Assembly (NCBI RefSeq): GCF_028640845.1
Contig: NC_080542.1
Span: 131,958,580-132,022,579, forward strand
DNA length: 64,000 bases
Direction of reading: 5' to 3'
From: Ahaetulla prasina
Lineage: Eukaryota > Chordata > Lepidosauria > Squamata > Colubridae
Part shown: positions 1-10,167 of the stretch, in pieces
Numbering within the stretch: position 1 is the first letter of the stretch
How the letters are laid out: the number at the start of each line of letters is the position of its first letter
Program-made: the position numbers and the translations under genes
Notes under the pieces: model-generated
The model's database searches: none
What the model saw: only the letters and a program-made list of their open reading frames with translations
Told to the model about the DNA's origin: nothing

Positions 1-138
1 AACTTGTTGAGTATCCTTTAAATCCTTTTGGATAGTCACAATTTCTGCTCTTATTTCATCCAATTTCTTGTCCATATTAGATAACTTTTCCAAAATTCTC
101 TCCATCTCTCCAGCAGTTGGTCTCTGACCTTTTGCCAT
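1..138 (-). CDS. L1 ORF1 N-terminus, partial (runs off window)
   Basis: Reading the minus strand from an ATG at 138, the frame stays open for 46 codons to the window edge. The product starts MAKGQRPTAGEMERILEKLS and continues as charged heptad-like sequence, which suits the N-terminus and coiled coil of an L1 ORF1 RNA-binding protein. That protein trimerises on L1 RNA in cytoplasmic particles. An in-frame ATG just downstream of a purine-rich leader supports the start. Because only 138 bp are visible, it is not possible to say whether the element is intact. Family assignment rests on composition and remembered squamate L1 ORF1 starts. Confidence 0.55.
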   Translation of the reverse strand, partial: MAKGQRPTAGEMERILEKLSNMDKKLDEIRAEIVTIQKDLKDTQQV

Positions 139-300
139 TAAGGAAAAAAAAATACAAAATCCTCAGGCAGGCACGGTATCCTTGTAATTTCCTCCGGATC
201 CACCAGGGGGCACTCACAGGAGCAACGAGTCCAGAGTACAGTTAGTCAACCAGGAAGCCGAAGGGAAGTGATGTCATCAAAATTCTCATAGTGAAGGCGG
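139..300 (-). mobile_element. Probable 5' UTR of the L1 at the left edge
   Basis: This GC-richer stretch lies immediately upstream (minus strand) of the L1 ORF1 start at 138. It includes CACCAGGGGGCACTC and a purine-rich leader, and ends where an AT-rich L2-like LINE tail begins at about 318. It is read as L1 leader by position only, and the boundary near 300 is uncertain. Confidence 0.4.
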
Positions 301-317
301 AAGCTGGACGCCACCAC

Positions 318-507
318 TGTTCCCCAGGATTTTAATTAGTTTAGTGTTTTAACATTTTAAAATTTGGGGTTTTATTTTAAAAGTTTTAATTCGGCCATTT
401 TATAATAAGTTTTTTAATTATGGTTTTATGTGTATATTGCTGTTGTTTTTTATCATGGCTGTAAACCGCCCTGAGTCCTTCGGGAGAAGGGCGGTATAAA
501 AATTTAA

Positions 508-578
<71 letters not shown>

Positions 579-585
579 ATATAAT
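318..585 (+). mobile_element. L2-like LINE 3' UTR and (AAAT)n tail
   Basis: An AT-rich 3' UTR ends in CCGCCCTGAGTCCTTCGGGA, then AGAAGGGCGGTATAAAAATT, then about 20 AAAT units. The same end closes the coding copies at 24330-24785 and 26360-26915 and, inverted, the copy at 29592-33290. Only the last ~270 bp are present, as expected of a 5'-truncated LINE insertion. CCGCCCT and AGGGCGG can pair as the 3' hairpin that the element's reverse transcriptase would recognise. Confidence 0.7.
505..585 (+). repeat. (AAAT)n microsatellite on LINE tail
   Basis: A tetranucleotide array directly continues the A-rich end of the L2-like tail. It degrades into AT-rich sequence after 580. Confidence 0.9.
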
Positions 586-611
586 TAATAAATATATTGA
601 TAATTAATTAT

Positions 612-1000
612 CACAATTAATTGTGATGCCTTTTTGAATGTTCATGTGATGCCTTTTTGAATGTTCAGTTGACTGAGTTCCATGTCTAATGAATAAAGTA
701 AATAATAATAATGATACCCATTGCCATCGGGGCACTTGGTACCATGTCCAAGAATTTTATAAGATACATCAACAAATTGCAGCTTCCTGCACTAACACCA
801 GTGGAACTGCAAAAAACTGTGCTACTCAAAACATTGTACATCTTAAGAAGGTACTTGGTTGATACCTAGGACACTAGTAGCAACCCGTATCAACCATTAG
901 CACCAGTCAATCGTATTTGTGACACATTTTTAAATGTTCAGTTGACTGAGTTTCATGTTTAATGAAAAAAAGAGAGATAATTACTATTGTTATTACTGTT
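612..1000 (+). mobile_element. Unassigned non-LTR LINE, two 3' ends in series
   Basis: A tail (TGTTCAGTTGACTGAGTT, then CATGTCTAATGAATAA) ends near 707. A second, longer 3' end follows: codons 711-869, then a 3' UTR that ends in the same motif and a poly-A-like run near 970. A third copy of the UTR is at 2960-3060 through the tandem duplication. The TAA-rich tail is compatible with an R4/Dong-type LINE, but I cannot establish the family. Confidence 0.45.
711..869 (+). pseudogene. C-terminal remnant of a LINE polyprotein
   Basis: A 52-codon frame ends at a TAG and contains IPIAIGALGTMSKNFIRYIN and LQKTVLLKTLYILRR. This resembles the extreme C-terminus of LINE polyproteins, in which a hydrophobic 'VIGALG' segment is followed by a helical 'LQKtaLLgtarILRr' segment. 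It is truncated at its 5' side and followed directly by the family 3' UTR, so it is a dead fragment. The ATG at 711 is probably internal to the original frame. Confidence 0.45.
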
Positions 1001-1786
1001 GTTATTGTTATTTATTATGCAATTATATATATATTTATAATTTCCATATTCACAATAGTAATATACTGTCTGGGTACAATCTCATTAAAAAAACATAATA
1101 AATCTTATACACACAATAATTATGATTGTTGTTTTCAAAATCTATTCACCATGGTCTTCGCTTATCCTTGTTTAAACAATTTATATTGTTTAATTAAGCA
1201 CTCTGTTCAGTTCTGTCTATAATCAATTAATAATATCAGACATTATTAACATCATGTAAACATCACATTTATAACCATTATCCTCCAAGTCTATTAATAA
1301 TAATGTTTACTTATCCTAATTATTCAATATTCATTATTTAATTACAATTATTTCATCTTTTTTTTAAATATCCCCTTTGATTCTAAATTTCTAACTTATG
1401 TTTCTATTTTCTAATCATTAATAAAATAGTTCCCAAGTTAAAAAGTAATATTTTCTCCATTTCTAGTTTTTACCTCTATACTAATTTTTAACAGAAAACT
1501 CCTATATTAAATACTATCCTACATCTACCCCTCATCTCTTGCCTGTTTATGTATCTCATCCCTTATTGACTTTTTGGCACATCTCCCATACTCTATCCTG
1601 GGGTCTTATATCTTCTTATATCATTCATGTTTTATCTGAGTATTTCATCTGCCTCTTTAGCTTCTTCATTCTGTTGGGCCTTCAATAGATCTTTCAGTAA
1701 TCCTTTCCTCACTTCAGGGATGTCTTTCCATATATCCTCTTCTGTTTTTTTGATCTCTTAAAGTGTAATTTTCCTTTCTTATGTCA

Positions 1787-1999
1787 TCACCTTGTACTAT
1801 CTTTTTTTTTTTGCATCATTAGTTGTTTTTCCTCCCCTATTTCTATTATTTCTATTTTCTCCTCTACTTCCTGGATTTCATATTCATTATTCAGTGTCAT
1901 TTGCTCATAATTTTCTGGTCTCACAACTACATCATGTATCAATTCTTTTATCTGCCTATAATTCCTTGTCATCATTTCCTGCATACCTTGAAGCATCAA
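1787..1999 (-). pseudogene. Degenerate coiled-coil ORF, possibly L1 ORF1
   Basis: A 70-codon minus-strand frame begins MMLQGMQEMMTRNYRQIKEL and is rich in E, K, Q and I in heptad-like spacing, as in the coiled coil of L1 ORF1p. In copy 2 of the duplication the equivalent frame (around 3870-4080) is damaged by point changes. There is no promoter and no partner ORF2 beside it. It could also be chance low-complexity coding. Confidence 0.3.
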
Positions 2000-2251
2000 T
2001 AATATTTCTTTTAATAATACATTTATTTCCCCTATTGTACCATTTTGCCTTATTTTAATGAATTAAAAGTTACTCAGTAATCTATCAAGATCCCAATGTC
2101 CAATTATTCACCACACCAGGAAAGCCAATATTAGAACAGTTCACAAATCACACCATTAAATAGTCCATTAGCAATCTTTACTTAATTTCAAAACAAATCC
2201 AAGCTGTTTCCCACTTTCCCACTATCCATCATATTTGTAATCCTCAAGTTT

Positions 2252-2464
2252 CTAAGAGTTGAATGTTTTCACAGTTGTCTCCAAACCCCAATAAAAATCA
2301 ATTTGCAGCGGTTGTATTCCAGCTAATTTGTATTCCTTCTTCCACTTTTTGGAAGTGGAAGCTCTAAGATGTTTTATCTGGCCACTAGGTATCCCTTTTA
2401 CTCTTTTACTCTGCTTTTTCTCTGCTTTTGCTGCAAATAAAATATCTCCAAAAATATTTTCCAA
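2252..2464 (-). other. Unrecognised 70-codon ORF, duplicated at 4335-4547
   Basis: A lysine-rich minus-strand frame (MENIFGDILFAAKAEKKQSK...) is kept in both duplication copies with one amino-acid change, a P/Q difference in codon 52. Conservation only reflects the recency of the duplication. I recognise no domain. It lies upstream (minus strand) of the coiled-coil remnant and may be leader sequence of the same retroelement. Confidence 0.25.
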
Positions 2465-2959
2465 TAATTTTCAATAATCAAGGTATCAATAGAAGTATAA
2501 TCCAATATTCTGAAATGATTTAAATTGCTAAAAACTAGCCAATCCAGTCTATCTTTAAGGTTGCTTCTGTCTGCAATTTCTTTTTCTTTTCTTTTCCAAA
2601 TCTAACAATAGGTCTCCAGGTCTTAGTTGCCGCTATCCACCTCAACTGAGTCCCACTTTCCAAAGGGGATGTTGTTTAGGAGAAATTTCACAGCAAAAAT
2701 TAGAAAGTTCTTACCTAGACCAAGCACACTGTTACAGGATTTTTCCTTTCTTCTCTTCCATTTCAGCTGTCACAGCTTCGGTTCAGCCATAATGGCTGTC
2801 TTCTCTTCCACTGGTTAAAGAGGCTTTCTTCTGGTCAAATGAAGAGACTGCACTCTCCTCGCAACCACTGAAACATCCCCTCTGTCTTTGTCTTCCCTAG
2901 AGGGTGACTTTTGGCCCCTCAGAGCCTCCTGGCTGGAAGAATTTGGTGGGACTTTGCAG

Positions 2960-5044
2960 AGCAACCCGTATCAACCATTAGCACCAGTCAATCGTATTTG
3001 TGACACATTTTAAATGTTCAGTTGACTGAGTTTCATGTTTAATGAAAAAAGAGATAATTACTATTGTTATTACTGTTGTTATTGTTATTTTATTATGCAA
3101 TTATATATATATTTATAATTTCCATATTCACAATAGTAATATACTGTCTGGGTACAATCTCATTAAAAAAACATAATAAATCTTATACACACAATAATTA
3201 TGATTGTTGTTTTCAAAATCTATTCACCATGGTCTTCGCTTATCCTTGTTTAAACAATTTATATTGTTTAATTAAGCACTCTGTTCAGTTCTGTCTATAA
3301 TCAATTAATAATATCAGACATTATTAACATCATGTAAACATCACATTTATAACCATTATCCTCCAAGTCTATTAATAATAATGTTTACTTATCCTAATTA
3401 TTCAATATTCATTATTTAATTACAATTATTTTCATCTTTTTTTTTAATATCCCCTTTGATTCTAAATTTCTAACTTATGTTTCTATTTTCTAATCATTAA
3501 TAAAATAGTTCCCAAGTTAAAAAGTAATATTTTCTCCATTTCTAGTTTTTACCTCTATACTAATTTTTAACAGAAAACTCCTATATTAAATACTATCCTA
3601 CATCTACCCCTCATCTCTTGCCTGTTTATGTATCTCATCCCTTATTGACTTTTTGGCACATCTCCCATACTCTATCCTGGGGTCTTATATCTTCTTATAT
3701 CATTCATGTTTTATCTGAGTATTTCATCTGCCTCTTTAGCTTCTTCATTCTGTTGGGCCTTCAATAGATCTTTCAGTAATCCTTTCCTCACTTCAGGGAT
3801 GTCTTTCCATATATCCTCTTCTGTTTTTTTGATCTCTTAAAGTGTAATTTTCCTTTCTTATGTCATCACCTTGTACTATCTTTTTTTTTTTTGCATCATT
3901 AGTTGTTTTTCCTCCCCTATTTCTATTATTTCTATTTTCTCCTCTACTTCCTGGATTTAATATTAATTATTCAGTGTCATTTGCTCATAATTTTCTGGTC
4001 TCACAACTACATCATGTATCAATTCTTTTATCTGCCTATAATTCCTTGTCATCATTTCCTGCATACTTTGAAGCATCAATAATATTTCCTTTAATAATAC
4101 ATTTATTTTCCCCTATTGTACCATTTTGCCTTAATTTAATGAATTAAAAAGTTACTCAGTAATCTATCAAGATCCCAATGTTCCAATTATTCACCACACC
4201 AGGAAAGCCAATATTAGAACAGTTCACAAATCACACCATTAAATAGTCCATTAGCAATCTTTACTTAATTTCAAAACAAATCCAAGCTGTTTCCCACTTT
4301 CCCACTATCCATCATATTTGTAATCCTCAAGTTTCTAAGAGTTGAATGTTTTCACAGTTGTCTCCAAACCCCAATAAAAATCAATTTGCAGCTGTTGTAT
4401 TCCAGCTAATTTGTATTCCTTCTTCCACTTTTTGGAAGTGGAAGCTCTAAGATGTTTTATCTGGCCACTAGGTATCCCTTTTACTCTTTTACTCTGCTTT
4501 TTCTCTGCTTTTGCTGCAAATAAAATATCTCCAAAAATATTTTCCAATAATTTTCAATAATCAAGGTATCAATAGAAGTATAATCCAATATTCTGAAATG
4601 ATTTAAATTGCTAAAAACTAGCCAATCCAGTCTATCTTTAAGGTTGCTTCTGTCTGCAATTTCTTTTTCTTTTCTTTTCCAAATCTAACAATAGGTCTCC
4701 AGGTCTTAGTTGCCGCTATCCACCTCAACTGAGTCCCACTTTCCAAAGGGGATGTTGTTTAGGAGAAATTTCACAGCAAAAATTAGAAAGTTCTTACCTA
4801 GACCAAGCACACTGTTACAGGATTTTTCCTTTCTTCTCTTCCATTTCAGCTGTCACAGCTTCGGTTCAGCCATAATGGCTGTCTTCTCTTCCACTGGTTA
4901 AAGAGGCTTTCTTCTGGTCAAATGAAGAGACTGCACTCTCCTCGCAACCACTGAAACATCCCCTCTGTCTTTGTCTTCCCTAGAGGGTGACTTTTGGCCC
5001 CTCAGAGCCTCCTGGCTGGAAGAATTTGGTGGGACTTTGCAGAG
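2960..5044. repeat. Tandem duplication, copy 2
   Basis: This is the second copy of the ~2.08 kb unit, head to tail with copy 1. It diverges from the copy-1 junction after TTTGCAGAGC at about 5044, where the sequence continues TACCATCATTTGC. The breakpoints share only AGC, which suggests end-joining or replication slippage at microhomology rather than recombination between long repeats. Confidence 0.85.
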
Positions 5045-5304
5045 CTACCATCATTTGCACAGCTTCACCACAACATTGGCTGCCTTCTCCCCTAAGTTAA
5101 ATGGCTTAGTAGCTAATAAACCAATAAGTTAAGTGGCTTATTATTTGTCAGCTTTAAAAAAAGTTTTAGTAAATTTCATAGATCAAAAGTTAAAACATTT
5201 TAAGTATTCTTTTCCATGTAGGGTTTTTCAGCTTTTCAGCTTATTTGATTGGAAGCCAAGTTAATTTCTTTTAGGAAATTATTTTATTAGGAATAGCTAA
5301 AGTT
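5045..5304. other. No recognised feature
   Basis: AT-rich sequence follows the duplication. I see no coding frame, terminal repeats or tail motif. Confidence 0.5.
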
Positions 5305-5545
5305 TAACAGAATAACAGAATTGGAAGGGACCTTGGAGATCTTCTAGTCCTCCTCCCTACTCAAGCAGAAAACCTTACATCATTTCAGACAAATGGTTGT
5401 CCAATCTCTTCTTAAAAATCTCCAGTGTTCGAGCTCCCACAATTTCTGGAAGCAAGTCATTCCACTGTTAATTGTTCTAACTATCAGGAATTTTTTCCTT
5501 AGTTCTAGATTGCCTCTCTTCTTGATTAGATTCCATCTGTTAGTT
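5305..5545 (-). mobile_element. CR1 LINE 3' end, 5'-truncated
   Basis: On the plus strand the sequence AGAATTGGAAGGGACCTTGG begins the reverse complement of a CR1 3' end. It continues into the degenerate coding end (the region of ELRRNFLTV...KWNDLP in other copies). The copy is a minus-strand fragment of about 240 bp with several indels. The same end is present at 19578, 36393, 37270, 43688, 52180 and 56568. Confidence 0.8.
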
Positions 5546-5810
5546 TCCATTTAATCCATAATAATTTTCGAATTCTTCAGAGTTGCACATTATTTTCATC
5601 AGGAGACTGATTGGGACAAATTTGGATGCAGAAGAGATACAATCAGGTATCAAAGAACCTTTGATCTTTTTGTGCCCCACAGTCATCTCCCAAAGATATA
5701 CAAAGGCAAAGCTGAGGTGGACAGCAGTAGCAGCATTAATAGTAGGAATATAACTAGAATAGGAACTCAGAAAAACATCCTGTTAAAAGTCATTGATAAA
5801 TAACTTCTAC
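5546..5810. other. No recognised feature
   Basis: Sequence between the CR1 end and the inverted-end repeat at 5811. It holds no coding frame or repeat signature that I recognise. Confidence 0.5.
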
Positions 5811-6376
5811 ACAAATGGTTCTTGATTTACAGCCATTTGTTAGTGACTATTCAAAGTTACAGCTGCATTGAAAAAAGTGACTTACAACAGATCCTGGCAC
5901 TTATGACTGTTATAACATAGTCCCCATAGTAACAAGATCAAAATGTATGGATTAATGCATCTATTTATGATGCATCATACTGTACTCGTGTGACTGTCAT
6001 TTGAGCTGCAGTGGTGCAGTAGTTAGAATGAAGTACTGAAGGCTACTTCTGCTAACTGCCAGCTGCCAACAGTTCGGGTCTCACTGACTCAAGGTTGACT
6101 CAGCCTTCCATCCTTATGAGATCAGTAAAATGAAGACAAAGATTTTGGGAGCAATATGCTAACTCTGTAAAATGCTATTTGTGACTTTCCCAGCAGACTC
6201 CTGACCAGCAAAATCAATATGAGGAAAATGAACTTGCTTAGTGATTACATGATTCACTTAATTGTGTTGAATCACTTACCAACTATGGCAAAAAAAGATT
6301 GTAAAATAGGAGACAACTCACCCGGCAACTGCCTGGTTAAGCAATGAAAATTCTGGTCCCAATTGTGGTCATAGCA
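5811..6376. mobile_element. ~360-bp inverted-end element ('family E'), split by a SINE
   Basis: This family has a start of the type AGTCCTYGATTTAC, internal phrases such as TTAGTGACTATTCAAAGTTAC and GATTCACTTAA, and an end near GGTCRTAAG. The copy is interrupted by a Sauria-type SINE at 6003-6174, and a second SINE abuts its right end at about 6371. It has no coding capacity. The best copy, at 25570-25929, has matching inverted ends. Confidence 0.6.
6003..6174 (+). mobile_element. Sauria-type tRNA-derived SINE, 3'-truncated
   Basis: The tRNA-like head (GAGCTGCAGTGGTGCAGTAG) and B-box-like GTTCGGGTCTCACTG are followed by the family body CAAGGTTGACTCAGCCTTCC and CAATATGCTAACTCTGTAAA. The usual GGTATATAAGTCTAAGTGC tail is missing. 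It lies inside the family E element. Confidence 0.75.
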
Positions 6377-6592
6377 ATCACACTTAGATCTATATACACC
6401 TTCACAGTGCTTTACAGCCCTCTCTAAGCAGTTTACAGAGTCAGAATATTGCCCCCAACAATCTGGATCTTCATTTTACCAACATCAGAATAATGGAAGG
6501 CTGAGTCAATCTTGAGCCGGTCAGAATCGAACCCCTGGCAGTGGGCAGAGTCAGCTTGCAATTCTGGATTCTAACCATTTTGCCACCACGGA
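6371..6592 (-). mobile_element. Sauria-type SINE
   Basis: Reverse orientation: the tail CACTTAGATCTATATACACC comes first, then the body, and the tRNA-like head ends at TTTTGCCACCACGG. It is nearly full length at ~220 bp. Members of this class are copied by a LINE reverse transcriptase recognising their tail. Confidence 0.8.
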
Positions 6593-6685
6593 TAATGAAT
6601 CTATGGAAATCACTAACACACAATGCCTGATGGCCACTAACGTGGAGGGCTTTAAGAGAGGATTTGATAAATTTGATATTTCTTT

Positions 6686-6826
6686 CAATCCAACACACTT
6701 CACAAGGTTGTTATTGTGGGGAAAATAGGAGGAGGAAGGTATGTGTGATATATTTGCTCCTTGAGTTATTTGTAAAAATAATAAAGGTAGGGAATAAACA
6801 AACAAACAAATAAATAAATTCATGAT
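6686..6826 (+). mobile_element. tRNA-derived SINE (family F), 3' half
   Basis: CACAAGGTTGTTATTGTGGG, GAAAATAGGAGGAGGAAGG and CTTGAGTTATTTGTAAAAAT match the 3' half of the SINE at 16241-16500. It ends in an AAAC/AAAT-rich tail. The 5' half, which carries the Pol III promoter, is absent. Confidence 0.55.
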
Positions 6827-7104
6827 AGATAGTTTAGCAAAGGTTATTAGTTAGTTAACTTTACCACTGTGTTAGGTGGCAACATCCTCTCAATTAGAGT
6901 TGTAGAAGAGCAATTTTGGGCAAAGTCTATTTTGGGCAAAGCAAAGTCTATTTCCTTCTTAACAAAACACTAGTGACATATGATTTAGCCACTAATTAAA
7001 ATGTTGGAAATGCTAGTCACAAATGTTGGAAATGCAAGTCACAGATGAACCTTGTCCTGATCCAGGATTGTCTATGTTCTTATAGAGGGATCCATAGTCT
7101 TTGT
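6827..7104. other. No recognised feature
   Basis: AT-rich sequence with a short local duplication of AAATGTTGGAAATGC near 7000-7040. Confidence 0.5.
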
Positions 7105-7215
7105 TTAGTATTCCTTAATTTCAGCAACTTTAAGATGCATAGTCTTTGATTCCCAGAATTCTCCAGCTGGGCCATTATCTTAAAGTTGCTGAGATTGAGA
7201 AACACTGTTTTGGAT
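7105..7215. mobile_element. Degenerate hAT-type MITE
   Basis: The inner sequence TTTCAGCAACTTTAAGATGC and the outer end CTTAAAGTTGCTGAGATTGAGAAACACTG are inverted relatives. The same ends occur in the better copies at 36426-36565 and 59514-59647. The left terminus is eroded and I cannot define a target duplication. Confidence 0.55.
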
Positions 7216-7820
7216 ACTGGAAGAAGACAGTGGGGAACCATTTCTGGCTGTTGACAAGAAAACAACATGCTTATGGATATATTTTATTTCAAGGAAAGTA
7301 CATTCTGGCTATAACTTTTATGAGAATCCTATAATTAACTCTGCAACTACCTCTGAAATTGGACAGAGTGTTTGCCCAACAGTAACCATATTGAATCCTG
7401 AGGGATTATCCTCTGACCACATTGCTGTAATATATAAGAGCATAAGTATTAATAAAACGCTTTTTGACTTGTCTGTTTTTTTCTTAGCTAACTTGCCCCA
7501 AGAAGCATTAAAATACAGAACTTGGATTATCACCTCCTTTAGAAGTAAAAATCAAAAATTTGTCATAGGAACGTCTATAGAGGAATTTAAAATAGTGTAG
7601 ATGGCAGTCAAAACTGCACAATAAAATGTACCCGTGTGTTGCATGTGTGACACACTTAAAAAGGTGGAAGGCTTCAATTGATTGGTTAGTTGTTGTCAAT
7701 GGTTGTTACTTGTTCATCTTGCTTGTAATTTCATTTCAATTCTCTGGAATGTTCATTAGTTGTCAACGCTGAATCATATTTCAGTACTGGCTTCAGTACT
7801 TTCTTCAAAGTACTGAAAGA
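7216..7820. other. No recognised feature
   Basis: The frames in this interval on both strands are short and overlap each other, without a family signature. I see no exon with plausible splice context. Confidence 0.5.
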
Positions 7821-7854
7821 TTCTTATTGATGGCACACTTGGCCAATAAAGAAT

Positions 7855-7939
<85 letters not shown>
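7821..7939 (+). mobile_element. LINE tail with seeded (TATC)n microsatellite
   Basis: CACTTGGCCAATAAAGAATTC is the last stretch of a LINE family also seen at 46295, 48200 and, inverted, 21803. Here it passes directly into about 20 TATC units (7857-7939). Elsewhere the same tail passes into TATTC units. Confidence 0.75.
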
Positions 7940-7989
7940 GTTTGTATACCCATGTATATACATGTATATATACATACACATACACATAC

Positions 7990-8515
7990 TGTCGTGTCCC
8001 ACTCCTCCGCTGACGGCCGGGTCAGGGAAATCCGAATCAGGCGTGCCTCTGCAGCTCTGCCAAAGTCCTAGCAAAGTTCTCAAGGCAGGCAGGAGACCAG
8101 AAAGTGACTTCAGCAAGATAAGGTAGACTTTGCCTGAGTCAGAGAATGCCAGAAAGCAGATCCTTTATATAGGCCATGGGATGTGGCTCCATGACTCAGC
8201 ACTTATCCAGGCCTGCCCCTTCCTTCCTTCTGTTGCCACCGCCTATCAATTCTCCTGAAGCGAGGGTCACTCCAGTCTGCAGCTGTTGGTAATTGACCTT
8301 CCTCAGGCTCACATGCTGTGGGGGAGGGGGAGGGGTCTAGTTGCTCCGTTTGCCTGGGCATGGAGCCAGAGCTGGGGGCTGGAGGCACTTCTTCCTCCTC
8401 GGTCTGTCTGGGCATTGAGCCAGGGCTGGGGCCGGGAGGCATGCTAGGACATTCCTCAGCGTTTGGAAGCAGATAAGATGGGCCCGGCTGCGGGGAAAGC
8501 GGACGAGGCACAACA
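7990..8515 (-). mobile_element. Solo LTR, 526 bp
   Basis: On the minus strand the block starts TGTTGTGCCTCGTCC and ends GGGACACGACA, giving TG...CA termini with short inverted ends. It carries a TATA box (TATATAAAGGA, plus coordinates 8161-8171). The GC-rich, CpG-containing composition contrasts with the AT-rich flanks. The flanks are CA/TA microsatellite with CATAC to the left and CACAC to the right, so the 5-bp target duplication is imperfect. No gag, pol or partner LTR is present, as expected after LTR-LTR recombination. The long open frame inside it on the minus strand is probably incidental. Confidence 0.75.
8161..8171 (-). promoter_or_regulatory. TATA box of the solo LTR
   Basis: TATATAAAGGA on the minus strand sits at the position expected for the U3/R promoter of the LTR. 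Transcription would run leftward into the (TATC)n array. Confidence 0.55.
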
Positions 8516-8540
8516 CACACACACATACACATACACACAG

Positions 8541-9721
8541 TCTGATATAAAAATATTTCTGATGAATGCTGCTTCAGATGAACATTATAAAGGCAGAGAT
8601 GTTAATGAGAATCTTTTTTTTTTTTTTTAGAAAGAAGTAGGAAAAAGATCTGGTGAATCAAGCAAAAACACAAAATGAAGAGATTCCAGTTGCGGGATTG
8701 TGCCTCTGACATATAGAAAACAGAATTGTTCTGTGAGAGACGATAACAATAAAAAGAAAAGTTGGAGACGAGGATCAAACTGTTGAAATGATAAGGCTTG
8801 GACACCCAAGATAAGAATAGCAGAGTAGTGTGGTGTGTTAATGCTAGATTAGCTAAAGGGTTAAGAGCTTTTGAAATAGATCAAGGAGGATGAGGACTAG
8901 AGAGAAATCACAGACTCTTCTACCTGAGGAAGATAAAAATCAAGTTGCCAATAAAATGCTCCAAGTGCTTCTATCATTTTCGGTTATTTTACATTTCTCT
9001 TCAACCAGAAAGAGAGGAGGAAAAAAATAGGCTATGAAAGCAGCCTAAAGGGTTTACTCATGCTGGGCTAATCTCTGAACCTTTCCAGATGAACAGGTTC
9101 ATACCATGATCCAACTTTTCCTAACACTGTGTAAAAAGCAATCTGATGGGTACAATATTATTATATTTGTACTTTCTCCAATAGCTTGGCATTTGGAGCG
9201 CTACTCTGTGTGAGGAATGCCAGAGTTTGTGCTGCCCAAGCTAACTGCTCAAAAATCACCTTGCCTCCATTTGAAGGTCGTTCCTCCACCACATCTGAAT
9301 ATACGCAGGGTCTTGGATTAACTAACCAGCTAACCAACAACTCCTTGCCTTGTCTGTAGAGTGACAAAAGTTGGTTTCCTTTCCTTTCTGATTCATCTAT
9401 TCGATGTCTGTAAACACAACAGAAATTCTTTGGAAACTAGCCAGGTTATCAAATGACTTTGTCAGCACAGGGATTACAAACAGAAGCTTTTGGAATCCTG
9501 CCAGGTATTTCAAAGTTGATCTCTTTATCCACTGTGATTGGAAAGTAGCTACCATTTTTTTTCCTGTTTTGTGGTCATATGGCCCAATTGAGTAAGTGCC
9601 ATGACAGAAGAAGCTGCTTAGTAAAAGGTCAGATATGACTCTGGCTTAAATATTAAAAGAGACAAGATAGAACTATCTTGCCCAATGGTTATAGTTCCTC
9701 TTATAGTCCGGCCCCTCCTGC
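8541..9721. other. No recognised feature
   Basis: Mostly AT-rich. An open frame of 68 codons on the minus strand (9161-9367) has no recognised motif and no supporting splice or start context. Confidence 0.45.
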
Positions 9722-9990
9722 ATATTTATTTATTTATTTGCATTTATATCCCGCCCTTCTCCGAAGACTCAGGGTGGCTTACACTATGTCAAGCAATAGT
9801 CTTCATCCATTTGTATATTATATACAAAGTCAACTTATTGCCCCCAACAAGCTGGGTCCTCATTTTACCTACCTTAAAAAGGTTGGAAGGCTGAGTCAAC
9901 CTTGGGCCTGGTGGGGCTTGAACCTGCAGTAAATGCAAGTAGCTGCTGTTAATAACAGACTGTTTTAGCAGTCTGAGCCACTCAAGGACC
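9722..9990 (-). mobile_element. tRNA-derived SINE with L2-like tail (family B)
   Basis: Reverse orientation: (ATTT)n, then CCCGCCCTTCTCCGAAGACT, CAGGGTGGCTTACA, the central CAAAGTCAACTTATTGCC, GGCTGAGTCAACCTTGGGCC, and a tRNA-like head near 9970-9990. Full length at about 270 bp. The tail resembles the GCCGCCCTGAGTC...GAAGGGCGG end of the L2-like LINE, suggesting that LINE as mobilising partner. Confidence 0.8.
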
Positions 9991-10167
9991 TATTGCAGAC
10001 TCTTTATAAAATGGGGTTTCAAGTCTAAACTTTGCAAGTAGTTCCAGCCACCATATATTCCCTGAGGAAAATATATATATATCAAAAAGCACTAGTGTTA
10101 GGATTTACAGTGGAAAGAAAGACATTTACAAAGGAAGATCAGCTGTACTTTAACTTGGAGGTACATT
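9991..10167. other. No recognised feature
   Basis: Short spacer between two SINEs. An ATAT run lies near 10070-10080. Confidence 0.5.

Larger units (their letters stand above)
879..2959. repeat. Tandem duplication, copy 1 (~2.08 kb)
   Basis: Copy 1 starts at AGCAACCCGTATCAACC and ends at GGGACTTTGCAG. Copy 2 begins at once with the same start sequence. I saw roughly a dozen single-base changes and homopolymer indels between the copies, so identity is near 99%. The unit holds the LINE 3' UTR seen at 881-1000 and then AT-rich sequence with minus-strand coiled-coil-like frames at 1787-1999 and 2252-2464. These may be L1 5' UTR/ORF1 remnants, but that is weak. Confidence 0.85.

Noticed and set aside
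879..5044. Long direct repeats read as LTRs of a retrovirus-like element
   Set aside because: The two 2.08-kb copies abut with no internal region, have no TG...CA ends and no target duplication; a tandem duplication explains them.
7827..8126. 99-codon ORF with IYLS repeats
   Set aside because: It reads the (TATC)n array into the reverse strand of the solo LTR. No independent evidence for a gene.
8203..8538. 111-codon ORF with PRQTEEEEVPPAPSSGS as a retroviral protein
   Set aside because: It sits within the U3 part of a solo LTR, begins in CA-repeat flank, and has no relation to gag, pol or env motifs.
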